DNA of 64,000 nt from UBA7330 sp043554545 (lineage in GTDB: Bacteria > Bacteroidota > Bacteroidia > Cytophagales > Cyclobacteriaceae), in the NCBI GenBank assembly GCA_043554545.1, contig CP121337.1, positions 2,790,001 to 2,854,000 of the forward strand. Reading direction: 5' to 3'. The notes beneath the pieces are model-generated. The model was not told the DNA's origin and made no database searches. It saw only the letters and a list, made by a program, of their open reading frames with translations. Shown one piece after another: positions 51,572 to 61,900 of the stretch (position 1 is the stretch's first letter; every line of letters begins with the position of its first letter). Both the position numbers and the translations under genes were made by a program.

Positions 51572-52975
51572 TTACTTATTCTGATACTCCTCATTTAAAT
51601 CCGTAGGCACTGGCGCGCCAACCTCCTCTCTCCATTTTTCCAATAGCGCAAGTAATTCATTTACCTTCTCAGGGTTTTCACTAACTCGATTTTCTATTTC
51701 TCCAATATCCTCCTGAAGGTTGTACAACTCCAGGTCATTATTCTCAAAATATTGGATCAACTTCCAATCCCCCAACCTAATGGCAGATCCGGGGCGTGTT
51801 CTAAACAGTGGATCCTGGGTGGTGGTATCATTTTTTACATAAGCCTGTAGGTAAATCGGGAAATGCCAATAAAGCGGACGTTCTTCCTGTGAACCCGAGC
51901 CAGCTAAAACAGGCAAGATACTTTTTCCATCCAATATTTTTTCTTCCGGTTTTTTAACACCAGCCACTTCTAACAAGGTTGGATAGAAATCGAGATTAGA
52001 TACAGGAATATCTGTTTTTTTGCCTGATTGTATTTTCCCCCTCCAATAAGCAAACATGGGCTCACGAATACCTCCCTCATAATAGGAGCCTTTTCCTGAT
52101 CGTAAGGGCCATTGCTTGGTAATCCCGTAATGACCCCCATTGTCAGAAATAAAGATAATCAGGGTATTTTCCAGTTTGCCTGACTCCTCCAAATTTGTTA
52201 CAAGTCGACCAATTTGAGTATCCAAATTTTCTACCATTGTGGCATACTCCTTGTTTTTTTGCCCGTTCCATGGCGTTTTTAATTCGTACTTTGGAAGTAA
52301 TTCTTGTAAGGGTTGGATGGGTGTGTGAACGGCGTATGGTGAATAATACAGAAAGAAGGGAGTATCATCCATTGACTCTACAAAATCCAGTGCCCGATCC
52401 ATCACCAGCCTGGTGAGATTGTAACCTTCAGCGGGAGGATCCAGGGCCACATTTTTATATGGCGGAAAATAGTTCCCCGGACTTCCGGCATGAGAACCAC
52501 CAATGTTTATATCAAAACCAAAAAGTGTTGGATCATCGTTCAGGTGCCATTTACCAGCATGACAAGTTGCATACCCTGCATTTTTTAACACCTGAGGGAT
52601 CAAAATATTATCCTCAGGCATGTACTCGTTATTTTCTACTGGAACCAGTTTTCGATCCTTACTCTTGCCTCGCTCCGAAGAACCTACTGTGTAAATCCCA
52701 TGTCTTGGGGACCATTGTCCACTCATCATACAAGCTCGACTGGGTGCACAATTAGCAGCAGAAGCGTAGGCATTTGTAAAGATCATGCCTTCCCTGGCAA
52801 GCGCATCCAGGTTGGGTGTTTCATAATACTGAGATCCCATAAAGCCTACATCTCTCCATCCCATATCATCAATATTGATGAGTAGGATATTGGGTTTGCT
52901 GCCCTTATCAACCCCACATGAAATGTTAAGTAAAGTGATTATTGCAAAAAGAATTCTGTGATATACCTTACTCAT
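51572..52975 (-). CDS. Sulfatase lipoprotein, formylglycine type (arylsulfatase A-like)
   Basis: A 467-residue sulfatase with a lipoprotein signal ending NISC (Cys20). LLINIDDMGWRDVGFMGSQYYETPNLDALAREGM gives the metal site; NCAPSRACMMSGQWSPRHGIY carries the formylglycine Cys76. HAGKWHLN and ISDNGGHYGITKQWPLRSGKGSYYEGGIREP are further active-site blocks. It would be held on the outer or inner membrane facing the periplasm or surface. Likely target: a sulfated sugar of the same glycan as the GH29 enzyme. It is 14 bases after the zinc dehydrogenase gene. Confidence 0.94.
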   Translation of the reverse strand: MSKVYHRILFAIITLLNISCGVDKGSKPNILLINIDDMGWRDVGFMGSQYYETPNLDALAREGMIFTNAYASAANCAPSRACMMSGQWSPRHGIYTVGSSERGKSKDRKLVPVENNEYMPEDNILIPQVLKNAGYATCHAGKWHLNDDPTLFGFDINIGGSHAGSPGNYFPPYKNVALDPPAEGYNLTRLVMDRALDFVESMDDTPFFLYYSPYAVHTPIQPLQELLPKYELKTPWNGQKNKEYATMVENLDTQIGRLVTNLEESGKLENTLIIFISDNGGHYGITKQWPLRSGKGSYYEGGIREPMFAYWRGKIQSGKKTDIPVSNLDFYPTLLEVAGVKKPEEKILDGKSILPVLAGSGSQEERPLYWHFPIYLQAYVKNDTTTQDPLFRTRPGSAIRLGDWKLIQYFENNDLELYNLQEDIGEIENRVSENPEKVNELLALLEKWREEVGAPVPTDLNEEYQNK

Positions 52976-52989
52976 TGACCTATGTACGC

Positions 52990-54042
52990 TTATTCTCCCC
53001 GGAAATCCAGTAAGATCTTCACGTTTTCAGCAGGGTTGGACTCCAATACGTCAAACGCTGACTGTGCTTCAGAGCCATCAACTACCTTGGTGATGAGCAT
53101 TTCTGGTTTCAATCGATTATGTACCAGGTGATCTATGACTTCAGCAAACTCTCCATGACTGACCCTTGAGGCTACAATTCGAGCCTCTTTCCAAATAAGT
53201 TCTTTAAAAAGTACCGGAGAGGTATCTGCTCCTAGCCCTAAGACACAAACTGTTCCCGCACCACGAATACTCTGTACGCACCCTCTAACAGGATCGACTA
53301 AACCGTGTACTTCATGAGGATGACCAACGACCTCAAAGGCAACATCAACACCTTTACCTTCAGTCTTATCCTTGATGACCTGAATCGGATCTTCCTTGTT
53401 ACCATCAATGGTAATCACATTGTCATAATGCTTTTCAGCAACTGCCAGGCGCTCAGGTAATATATCAACCATAAAAACGGTATTATCAGTCACCGTCCTA
53501 ACTGCCTGTAGCACACAAAGACCAACCTTACCTGATCCCCAAATGACAATGGTGTCATCCTTCTTTACTTCTGCCCGGTTCTTTGCATGACAGCCAATAC
53601 TGAGAACTTCTACAAGTGCTACGTGTTCATCAGGAATCTGTGGTGGCACTTTAAAAAGCATGGATGGAGGCAGTGTGATATACTGAGTAAAGCCTCCGTT
53701 TAGGTCAACACCAATAATCTTCAAACTCGTACAGGCTGGATAATGGCCAATCAAACAGGCAGGACACTCTCCACACCAAATAATCGGATCTGGGGCTACT
53801 TTCTCCCCAACTTCAAAGCCTTCTACCTCTGCCCCAACTTCAGCAATGGTTCCACCAAACTCATGCCCCATGATCATGGGTGTTTTGGTCCTGGGTTGAA
53901 ATTCCCCTTTAAGGATGTGTTGATCACTTCCACAGATACATCCAAAAGACACTTTGATTAATACCTTATCCGGAGGACAGGCAGGTTTCTCTATATCTTT
54001 CCACTCAACATGTCCATATTCGGTTAAAACTGAAGCTTTCAT
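52990..54042 (-). CDS. Zinc-dependent medium-chain alcohol/polyol dehydrogenase
   Basis: A 350-residue cytoplasmic dehydrogenase with full zinc sites. CICGSDQHILKGEFQ and MIMGHEFGGTIAEVG hold catalytic ligands; WCGECPACLIGHYPAC is the four-Cys structural zinc loop; IVIWGSGKVGLCVLQAV is the NAD-binding turn, with Asp in VDILPERLAV. It probably oxidises a sugar or polyol that is released by the local hydrolases. It is well separated from the PhyH gene upstream (241 bases), so this gene could begin a second transcript that continues to the sulfatase, fucosidase, esterase, DUF1080 and sulfatase genes. Confidence 0.88.
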   Translation of the reverse strand: MKASVLTEYGHVEWKDIEKPACPPDKVLIKVSFGCICGSDQHILKGEFQPRTKTPMIMGHEFGGTIAEVGAEVEGFEVGEKVAPDPIIWCGECPACLIGHYPACTSLKIIGVDLNGGFTQYITLPPSMLFKVPPQIPDEHVALVEVLSIGCHAKNRAEVKKDDTIVIWGSGKVGLCVLQAVRTVTDNTVFMVDILPERLAVAEKHYDNVITIDGNKEDPIQVIKDKTEGKGVDVAFEVVGHPHEVHGLVDPVRGCVQSIRGAGTVCVLGLGADTSPVLFKELIWKEARIVASRVSHGEFAEVIDHLVHNRLKPEMLITKVVDGSEAQSAFDVLESNPAENVKILLDFRGE

Positions 54043-54283
54043 TCTTATTAGTTAATTATTAGAAATAAAGGATTTGCTTTGAAATTTGTAATGATAATCA
54101 AATTATATCACTAACAATTTATAAAATTAATCAAAGACCAGACCCTTAACTTCATTTATGTTAACATAGTTGTATTTGATTTTATCGAAACCAGCATTAA
54201 GAATGAACTTACAAAGTTTGCCACCCATGTGCATATGATTTCAATCAAATCATGAACTATCAGCCAAATATGGTTATTCAGGA
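54043..54283. other. 241-base spacer with palindromes
   Basis: No gene is seen. The spacer has a perfect 12-bp palindrome TATGTTAACATA (54157-54168) and ATGATTT-CAATC-AAATCAT (54235-54253). The latter lies just after the PhyH gene. They may be operator sites for a promoter that reads the dehydrogenase gene, but no TAnnTTTG box is clear. Confidence 0.4.
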
Positions 54284-55084
54284 TTAAACACCCAATAAAT
54301 ATTCTCCTGCCTTGCCAATTCGTTCTCTGGTTTCATCTTTGATAAACCTGGCCTGATCTGTCTGTTGTGGTTGGTCACGCCTGCAAAAATAGCTATGGAT
54401 AGCCCTTCTTGGCTTATCAGTCATGTTTTTAGTACCTCCATGCCAGGTATGTGAATTAAAAATAACCACGGTGCCAGCAGGCGCCTCAATTAGCATTTCA
54501 TCCGGATGGGAAGCCATCTGGTCTTCGAGTGCGTCTTGCGGAAGTACTTTGGAGTGATTTGTGCCTGGAACGAGCCGGGTAGCTCCATTGGCTTTCGAAA
54601 AATCATCCAGTAACCAAATAGAATTACAGACCTTATAGTCACCGGGATCTATGGTTTCTCCCCAATCCACATGAAGCTTTTGCAAACCATCTCCTGGTCG
54701 TGCAGCACGATAGTTCAAAGAGGATAGCTTTGCACTTCCACCTAGTACATGTGCAACTGCAGCAAGTACCCTTGGCGTCTTATAGAACTGATCAAATATA
54801 CCTCCTTTATTGACCAGGTCTGCCAAACGATCAGCACCTGTTTCCTTAGCGTGTCGAATATTAGGCGAATCAAAAAGTTCGCTTCCAGCATTTTCGCCTT
54901 CTGCTTCCAATAATTCTTCAATTTTGGCTAAGACCAATTTAATCTGCTCATCAGATAGTATTTTCCCCAGGTTTAAGTATCCATTTTGATCAAGAAAAGC
55001 TTTTTCTTCATCAGATAATAAATCATTTTCAACACCTAATTCTTGTAAATACTTTTCCATCTTCAATTTATTTTTCAATGACAT
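54284..55084 (-). CDS. Phytanoyl-CoA dioxygenase (PhyH) family protein
   Basis: A 266-residue Fe(II)/2-oxoglutarate-type oxygenase without signal peptide. The iron ligands are visible as LHVDWGE (H-x-D) and the later His in FNSHTWHGGTKN, followed by RRAIHSYFCRRDQPQQTDQ with the Arg for 2-oxoglutarate. ANGATRLVPGTNHSK is the usual substrate-side segment. Members act on many small molecules; in glycan loci of marine bacteria their role is not known. It lies 105 bases downstream of the secreted TIM-barrel gene in the same direction. Confidence 0.87.
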   Translation of the reverse strand: MSLKNKLKMEKYLQELGVENDLLSDEEKAFLDQNGYLNLGKILSDEQIKLVLAKIEELLEAEGENAGSELFDSPNIRHAKETGADRLADLVNKGGIFDQFYKTPRVLAAVAHVLGGSAKLSSLNYRAARPGDGLQKLHVDWGETIDPGDYKVCNSIWLLDDFSKANGATRLVPGTNHSKVLPQDALEDQMASHPDEMLIEAPAGTVVIFNSHTWHGGTKNMTDKPRRAIHSYFCRRDQPQQTDQARFIKDETRERIGKAGEYLLGV

Positions 55085-55189
55085 ATTTCAATTCCATGTA
55101 TGACAAAAACATCTAATACATAATCATTGATATCTTTGATGAAATCAGACTACTTAAATGCTTTCTGTCCATGCTTTCCAAGTGAAAAC

Positions 55190-56119
55190 TTAATCCATCA
55201 ATGCCTCTTTGCAATAGGCAAAGCACTTCGCTACTTCCTGAACCGCATCAGAGTTTTCAGGAACATCATACTCCAATTCAATATCTGCGATAATTGGCCA
55301 GTTATTCGCTTTTATCAATTGTAGTACTTCTACAATAGGTGTTCCCCCTTGACCAAAAGGCATGTTCTTATTTGGAATGGAATCCGCAGGACCCATCTTA
55401 TCTTTAATGTGCAAACTGATGATCCGGTCATGTAGTCTTTCAATAACTTTGGCAGGATTACGTCCTGTATAGCCATAGTAGTGTCCAATATCCAGGTTAA
55501 GCATCAATTTTTTACCTAAAACAAGTACACTGTCAAAACTGAAACCTGGATCAGCTGGCTGACCATGGTTGTGAAAAATCACATACTTATCATGCTTTTC
55601 TGCAAAGGGTGCCATGCGTCTGCCTGCTTCTTTAGAAATTTCCATGGTTATTCCGGTAGCACCTAAGATTTTACATACTTCAAATGCATAATCAATTTCC
55701 TCATCAGACCACCTGTGACTACCCAGCTTCAAAATATCAACGGACACACCTTTAGCTTTAAACATAGCATCAATCTCTTTAAACTTATCCATAGAGACCG
55801 TAGTCCTCCATTGTTTAAGTGTATCTGCATCTTTGGTTTTAGGAATGCCTGCATAAGCTTCCACAGGGCCGCCCATCAGCTCAAGAGAAGTAATTCCAAC
55901 CTGAGTCGTATAATCCAATATGGCTTCGACAGACTGATCAGGCATGCTGCGGTAACTATAGGTGATTGCCCCCAGCTTAGGATTTTCAGGAAGGGTAGTT
56001 GATTTGCCTTCTGACTCAGTGGAAGGCTTTGATGTACATCCCCAAAGCAGCAGGAGTCCAAGTACCTGAATGAAAGTGATTCTTAAAATATTGTGTGATT
56101 TTTTCGATTGGTTTTTCAT
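55190..56119 (-). CDS. Secreted TIM-barrel sugar isomerase/epimerase-like lipoprotein
   Basis: A 309-residue member of the xylose-isomerase-like (AP-endonuclease 2) TIM-barrel family with a lipoprotein signal (QVLGLLLLWGC). The barrel shows KLGAITYSYRSMPDQSVEAILDYTTQVGITSLELMG, VSVDILKLGSHRW, YVIFHNHGQPA, LMLNLDIGHYYGYTG, ISLHIKDKMG and WPIIADIELEYD. Metal ligands (Glu, His, Asp, Glu) are in the expected strands. Export to the periplasm is unusual for a sugar-phosphate enzyme and fits a role on free or oxidised sugars. It lies 31 bases after the second DUF1080 gene, so these two may act in sequence. Confidence 0.85.
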   Translation of the reverse strand: MKNQSKKSHNILRITFIQVLGLLLLWGCTSKPSTESEGKSTTLPENPKLGAITYSYRSMPDQSVEAILDYTTQVGITSLELMGGPVEAYAGIPKTKDADTLKQWRTTVSMDKFKEIDAMFKAKGVSVDILKLGSHRWSDEEIDYAFEVCKILGATGITMEISKEAGRRMAPFAEKHDKYVIFHNHGQPADPGFSFDSVLVLGKKLMLNLDIGHYYGYTGRNPAKVIERLHDRIISLHIKDKMGPADSIPNKNMPFGQGGTPIVEVLQLIKANNWPIIADIELEYDVPENSDAVQEVAKCFAYCKEALMD

Positions 56120-56150
56120 GTTAATATTAGCATTTAAAATTTTAAATATA

Positions 56151-56918
56151 TCACAGATTTTTGATCATGATATTTCTGTACCAGACATCATTGTTGTGGT
56201 CTTGTAGTGCAAGGAAACCTTTTTGAGGTACCTGATACCAATCATCTCTGATTTTCGGGAATTTACTGTCAGCCACTAAGGTCTTCCATTCTTCAGTGTC
56301 CAGATCAAATTCTACTACAGTCTCACCATTCATCTTATGAATCACGTGACGATCTTTCACAATCACCTCAGCTGTATTCCATTCACCCACAGGCTTTGCA
56401 TTTTGTGGTACTGCAGGAATGAGATCATATAATGAACCTGCTTTCCGGTTTCCATTTTTACCCTTTTTGCCATCCGGATGACCGTCATTGTCCAACACCT
56501 GCATTTCGGGAGCAGAGCTGGTCAGACCTCCAAGGCTTTTATCACCCAGGTAGAACACACCAGAATTTCCACCTTCAGAAATCTTCCATTCGAGTTTTAA
56601 ATGAAAGTTTTGATATTGATTTTTTGAGACCAGATATCCCTTCTCACCCGGCTTTGCATCATCTTTATCGAGGGCTCTGCAAAATAGTTCTCCATCGTCC
56701 GTAACGGACCAAACACCTGGGGGATCTGAAGATTCCCAGCTAGTCCATTGGTCCAGGGAGGTACCATCAAACAAATATATCCAGTCACTTTCCTGGTTTA
56801 CTGCTCCCTGACTTGCTTTAGTCTCTTTGACTTCAACTTTTTCCTCAGTTTGTGTCGAAGATTTACAACCGCCAATAATGATTATAGCGATCATTGATAA
56901 GATAAAATAATGTTTCAT
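56151..56918 (-). CDS. DUF1080 (3-keto-disaccharide hydrolase family) lipoprotein
   Basis: A 255-residue lipoprotein (signal ends IIIGGC, then KSSTQTEE). The domain starts at about residue 45 with WIYLFDGTSLDQWTSWESSDPPGVWSVTDDGELFC and has NFHLKLEWKISEGGNSGVFYLG, EMQVLDNDGHPDGKKG, LYDLIPAVPQNAKPVGEWNTAEVIVKDRHVIHKMNG and GFLALQDHNNDVWYRNIMIKNL. All are hallmarks of the family. It is the first gene after the SusD terminator and likely starts a unit with the TIM-barrel and PhyH genes. It is only distantly like the other DUF1080 copy at 48372-49106. Confidence 0.9.
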   Translation of the reverse strand: MKHYFILSMIAIIIIGGCKSSTQTEEKVEVKETKASQGAVNQESDWIYLFDGTSLDQWTSWESSDPPGVWSVTDDGELFCRALDKDDAKPGEKGYLVSKNQYQNFHLKLEWKISEGGNSGVFYLGDKSLGGLTSSAPEMQVLDNDGHPDGKKGKNGNRKAGSLYDLIPAVPQNAKPVGEWNTAEVIVKDRHVIHKMNGETVVEFDLDTEEWKTLVADSKFPKIRDDWYQVPQKGFLALQDHNNDVWYRNIMIKNL

Positions 56919-57061
56919 CTGTTAAATTTATTAGGTTGAATCACAATTGTAAAATTGGATTAATGTTTAGCAAGATAAAATACAGTTACCATATTGACTA
57001 AATAGCGCAACTTATTTAAGTGCCTTAGCTATTAAATTTTCCATGTGACGCTAGTTGAAAC

Positions 57062-57096
57062 AAAAAAAGGAGTACCTGAATTTCAGATACTCCTTT
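57062..57096 (-). terminator. Strong rho-independent terminator after susD
   Basis: Leftward, AAAGGAGTATCTGAA pairs with TTCAGGTACTCCTTT, a 15-bp stem with one G-T pair and a tiny loop, followed directly by a run of T (57068-57062). It lies 26 bases after the susD stop and separates susCD from the downstream DUF1080 unit. Confidence 0.85.
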
Positions 57097-57121
57097 AAAA
57101 TGATCTATGTGATATTATCTA

Positions 57122-58969
57122 CTAAAAAGAGGTAAGAGGTTCAACGTTTTTATCCGCTCCTGGATATCCAAGGTTTTGATTAATTCGACCTTGTGTGTTT
57201 CCATTGATTGATGAAGCAGGAATTGGGAACAACACATGATAAGGGCTCATCGTATATTCATCACCATGAATGGTGCGGACACCTCTGTTATAAAACACAG
57301 TCGTTTCCATGATCCTGTCATACCAAAAGTTTTTCGTTGAGAAATTACCAATTGTATAGGTTTCACCGTTATACGCTTGTTTTCCAGTCATTGCAAAAAT
57401 GAATGCAATTCTGGTCAGCTCCGTATTTCTTGGCTCTTCATAATACAACTCTCTGGCCCTTTCATCAAGTATGGTGCCGATATTTACATCACCAGCAGGC
57501 ATATCAGGCGCACCAGCTCTGTTACGTACCATGTTGATATCATCTGCTGCAAGCTGTAATTGATTATTCCAGAAGTAGGCCTCTGCACGCAGCAGATAAG
57601 TCTCCGCCAGACGGAACACGTACCAATCTGAGTGTCCACCTGATGGTCTTGCCGCAGTAGGATCCGGTATAAACAATTTATATTGAGGCCAGCCGTACCA
57701 ATTACGAATGGTATCAGAACACAAAACGGTACCCGCATTATTTCTCAGCTCAAGTGGCTGGTTGTAATAAGCACTTCCATTGTCCTTGAGCGATTCTGCA
57801 TTGTAGGTAATATCCTCCATGTCCATCCAGTTTCCAGGAGCATGTCTCTCATCCAACTCACCAGGGTCATTCGGATCATTCCAGATATCCTTTGTACTGT
57901 ATGGCACACCTCTGTTCCTTCCAATCCCTCTACCATAAGATAATACATGTGGAATCTCAGCATCAGGGCTATCAGACATACCATTGAATCCATCAGGGGT
58001 GTTGATAAATCTCCACCAAAGTGGTACAGCCTGTCTCATGGCACTGGTAGCACTCTGACTGCCATTTCCATCAAATTCCAGCCTGGAGACACTTAGCAGA
58101 ATTGCTCCTGGATTTGAAGCTTTGTTTTCTGGTCTGTGTAAGTCCCAGGTAACATTTTTTGATGCATCACCAGCCTCTGCACCATACCTGGCAGTCTGTA
58201 GCGAATAGGGTCCGTTGATTACAGCTGTTGCAGCAGCGATAGCCCCATCAAAATCTGCCATTGCAAGACTTACTTTGGTCAATAAATGATTGACTGCGCC
58301 TTTGCTTACTTCCCCAATCGCCACACTTGCTGGCACCCATTGGGCCGCAAACTCCAAATCATCCTGCATTTTTTCCAGGATTGTCATTCTGGTTGTGGAA
58401 GCAAAGTCAAGCTTGGGGGTAGTCAATTCTTCTAAAATAAGTGGCACATCTCCAAATTGCTGCGTTAATCGGTAATAAGCATAAGCCCGGTGAAAATAAG
58501 CTGTTCCTAAGACAGCATTTTTCTCATCCTCCGATTCGTAAGTTGGGGCATCTATTCTACTGATTACTGTATTGGCCAATTTTATGTTCTCATAAAATTC
58601 ATTCCAATACCAGCCAATCCTATTGGTGTTTCCGCTATTCAAGTTAGCATCCGGAAGGATCAACAGGTTTAGATCCTGTGCAGGACCGGATTTATCTGTG
58701 GTTCCTTCAACAGCTACCTCTGAAAACAGGTTTTCAGTAATGATCGGAGCACCATCCCCATACCATTCTGCATTCATTCTCCTGCTTGCACCCATAAGTA
58801 ATGCATACATTCCATCTGCATCACCGAGCGCATTGTCAGGTGTGTAGAATGAAAGTGGATCAGGATCCAAAAACTCATCATCACAGCCCGTCATTGTAAC
58901 AATAATCAATGTTGCCGTCAATAAGGCCTTTAATAAATATTCTATATTCTTTTTCATAATTTCTTTCAT
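57122..58969 (-). CDS. SusD/RagB-family glycan-binding lipoprotein
   Basis: A 615-residue outer-membrane lipoprotein with a signal that ends VTMTGC; the in-frame ATG at 58957 (MKKNIEYLLK) is also possible and looks more like a normal signal start. SusD features: DDEFLDPDPLSFYTPDNALGDADGMYALLMGASRRMNAEW near the N-terminus, the TPR-like helices AVLGTAYFHRAYAYYRLTQQFGDVPLILEE, and the C-terminal WYVFRLAETYLLRAEAYFWNNQLQLAADDINMVRNRAG. It caps the SusC channel and binds the sugar ligand. It lies 6 bases after susC. Confidence 0.95.
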   Translation of the reverse strand: MKEIMKKNIEYLLKALLTATLIIVTMTGCDDEFLDPDPLSFYTPDNALGDADGMYALLMGASRRMNAEWYGDGAPIITENLFSEVAVEGTTDKSGPAQDLNLLILPDANLNSGNTNRIGWYWNEFYENIKLANTVISRIDAPTYESEDEKNAVLGTAYFHRAYAYYRLTQQFGDVPLILEELTTPKLDFASTTRMTILEKMQDDLEFAAQWVPASVAIGEVSKGAVNHLLTKVSLAMADFDGAIAAATAVINGPYSLQTARYGAEAGDASKNVTWDLHRPENKASNPGAILLSVSRLEFDGNGSQSATSAMRQAVPLWWRFINTPDGFNGMSDSPDAEIPHVLSYGRGIGRNRGVPYSTKDIWNDPNDPGELDERHAPGNWMDMEDITYNAESLKDNGSAYYNQPLELRNNAGTVLCSDTIRNWYGWPQYKLFIPDPTAARPSGGHSDWYVFRLAETYLLRAEAYFWNNQLQLAADDINMVRNRAGAPDMPAGDVNIGTILDERARELYYEEPRNTELTRIAFIFAMTGKQAYNGETYTIGNFSTKNFWYDRIMETTVFYNRGVRTIHGDEYTMSPYHVLFPIPASSINGNTQGRINQNLGYPGADKNVEPLTSF

Positions 58970-58975
58970 TTGATC

Positions 58976-61900
58976 TTATAAAGTCAGATTTAACCCAAGT
59001 GTAAAGTACCTTGGAGTCGGTCCGGTTCCTGAGGTACCATCCACATCTGCTGCTTCAGGATCCCATACTTCCCAGTCTGGGGCCCAAACTGCCGCATTTC
59101 TAATGTTTCCGTAAACACGGAGACTTTGGACATTGATATTATCCAGAATCTGTTGCGGAACAGTATAAGATAGCGTGATGTTTTGAAGTCTGATGAATGA
59201 GTTGCTCCTGTAAACGTTATAGCTTGCACTACCCTCACTTGAAAACAGTCTTGCCCATTCAGTTTCCGGATTCTCAGGAGTCCAATATGGAGTTTGCAGA
59301 GAATTGGTTCGGTCAATGAAGCCGTTTCTATTCTTCGCTTCATTAAACGCCCGCTTCATACCCCACAGAGAATAAAGTTCAATGGAGAGGTCAAAATGCT
59401 GCATAAAATTGAAATTGTTAACAAAAGTCCACCTAAACCTTGGTTTAGCGTAACCTAAGAATTCATTATCATCTATGGTAAAGACACCATCATCATTCTT
59501 GTCAAGTATTTGAAAATCTCCTGGGACAACTCCATAAACGTCTGCCTCGGCTTCCTGACCTAATTGATAGATTCCCAATACCCGTTGTCCCCACAATACA
59601 TCAACGTCCTGACCAATGAACCACTGGTTTGTTGGATCATCCAGCTCCTCACCGTTTTCATCCAGATCACCATACAGGCTATTAATCTTGTTTCTGTTCA
59701 GTGAAAAATTGAACATCGAAGACCATTTAAAATTGTCGTTGTTGATGTTCCGACTGTTGACCGATAATTCAAATCCATTGTTTTGTACCTCACCAAGATT
59801 GGAAAGCACGTTGGTATATCCGGTTACATCTGGTAATGCTCGAGATACTAACAGGTCATTGGTGACCATATTATAAACCTCGGCAGATCCATCAATAACG
59901 CCAGCAAACAGACTAAAGTCAAGACCAAAATTTGTCGCAGTGGTCCGTTCCCACTTAAGCCCAGCATTCTCCATGGTTGCAGGATCTAGGGTGGCAACCG
60001 GTGTTACTGAACCCCCATCAATGATCAAAACCTTGTTATCAGACAACTGAGATAAGTATGCGTATCTACCAATGTTTCTGTTTCCATTGATCCCCCATGA
60101 AACTCTTAACTTAAGAAAATCGACGGCGCTCACATTGAAAAAATCTTCGTCAGACAGTGCCCAGCCTCCACTTAATGAAGGAAATGTCGCCCGTTTGTTT
60201 TCCGGACCAAAGGCCGAATACCCGTCTCTACGTGCTGAAGCTGAGAATAGGTACTTGGATTTATAACTGTAATTAACCCTACCCATCATCGCATCTCCGG
60301 TACTGATTGCATCATTACCACTAAGAGTAGGTGCTGTGCCCAAGCTTAAATTATTATAACCAAGCAAATCATTCGGACTGAATAGTGTATTGAATGCTCT
60401 TGCATTTGCACTTTCAAATCGCTCTGCATAGATCAGATAAGTTGCGTTAATTGCATGATCTCCAAAAGTCTTGTCCCATTTAAAGATGTTTTCCAACTGC
60501 CATTCATGGATCTCTGTATTGTCACGAAATGCTCTTCCGGTAGCCCATTCCGGACTTTGAGAAGATTCATGCGTGTAATTATGATTCCACTCAAACCGGT
60601 TGGTAAAAGCCAGCTGGTAAGAAAAACCAAATGGCAACTTGATCAATGAATAAACACGTGCATTTAGGGTGTTATCCTTAATTTCCCGATCAGTAAAGGT
60701 TCTTCTTAAGAACGGATGTCTTGCTCCAGTTCCTGGATCGTCCTGAGGACTGAATCTTAGACCTGTTTCTTCATCATTCAATTCAGAACCCCAGGGAGAA
60801 TCCCTGATATACATCTGCCATTCTGCCGGAACAGAACTTTCATCACTTTGTGAAAATTGAGCGTTCACACCCACTGTCAACCAGTCTACAATATCGGCAT
60901 CCAGATTTAACCTGGTCCTGATCGTTTCGAATTTTTCGCCTACTATGATACCCTCATTGCTCATCTTATTGATAGACCAGAAATATTTCAGGTCTGATTT
61001 TTGACCAGACAAGCTTAAGTTCAGGTCACTTCTGGTTCCATTTTGGAAGATCATATCATACCAGTCTACACTGTTACCTGCAAGATAATTGCCTATTTCA
61101 ACATCCTGGAAACCTATCCTGTTCAACCAGGCTGTAGTAGGATCTCCGGTTGCTCCATCATAGGCCAACCAATCAGATAAGCCTACACCGGCAGGAAGAT
61201 TATCCGGGTTGTCAAAATAACCGGGCTGATCATCTACACCATAGTTTATACTTTTGAATACATCCGTTCTCCAGTTAGCATAACCCTGTGGAGAGTAAGG
61301 TGGATTATCAAAGGCTTTACTAGCAATACCGTAAGAAGTTGCCACACTGATGGTTGGTTTTTCCGATGTACCTCTTTTGGTAGTGATCAGAATTACACCA
61401 TTGGCACCTCTGGCACCATAAACTGCAGCGGAGCTGGCATCTTTCATCACATCAATCTTATCAATATCATTTGGGTTGATTGAGGATAAGTCACCATTAT
61501 ATATCGTTCCATCCAATACAATCAGAGGCTGTGTACCAGCATTTAGCGAATTGTTACCACGAACTTCAATCTGACTTACTCCTTTGGGAGAGTTATTGAA
61601 ACCAACATTCAGACCTGGAACATTTGCACGCAAAATGTCAGTCACAGAGTTTGGTGACTGATTTGCAATCTTGGTTGCATCAATCTGACCTACTGCTCCG
61701 GTCAGGTCACGCTTTTTTACTGTTCCGTAACCCACAACAACAACTTCGTCCAATTGCTCTGAGTCAGGCTCCAGTGACATATCAATGGTACTTTGATTGC
61801 CAATCAGAATCTCTGTGGTTTCATATCCAACAAAAGAAATCTGTAGAGTGGCACCATCCTGAACGGTTATGGAGTAATCCCCACTTACATCAGTGATCGT

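Noticed and set aside
58990..59343. 117-codon frame within susC, same strand
   Set aside because: It is an out-of-frame shadow; the SusC barrel frame continues through to its usual end.
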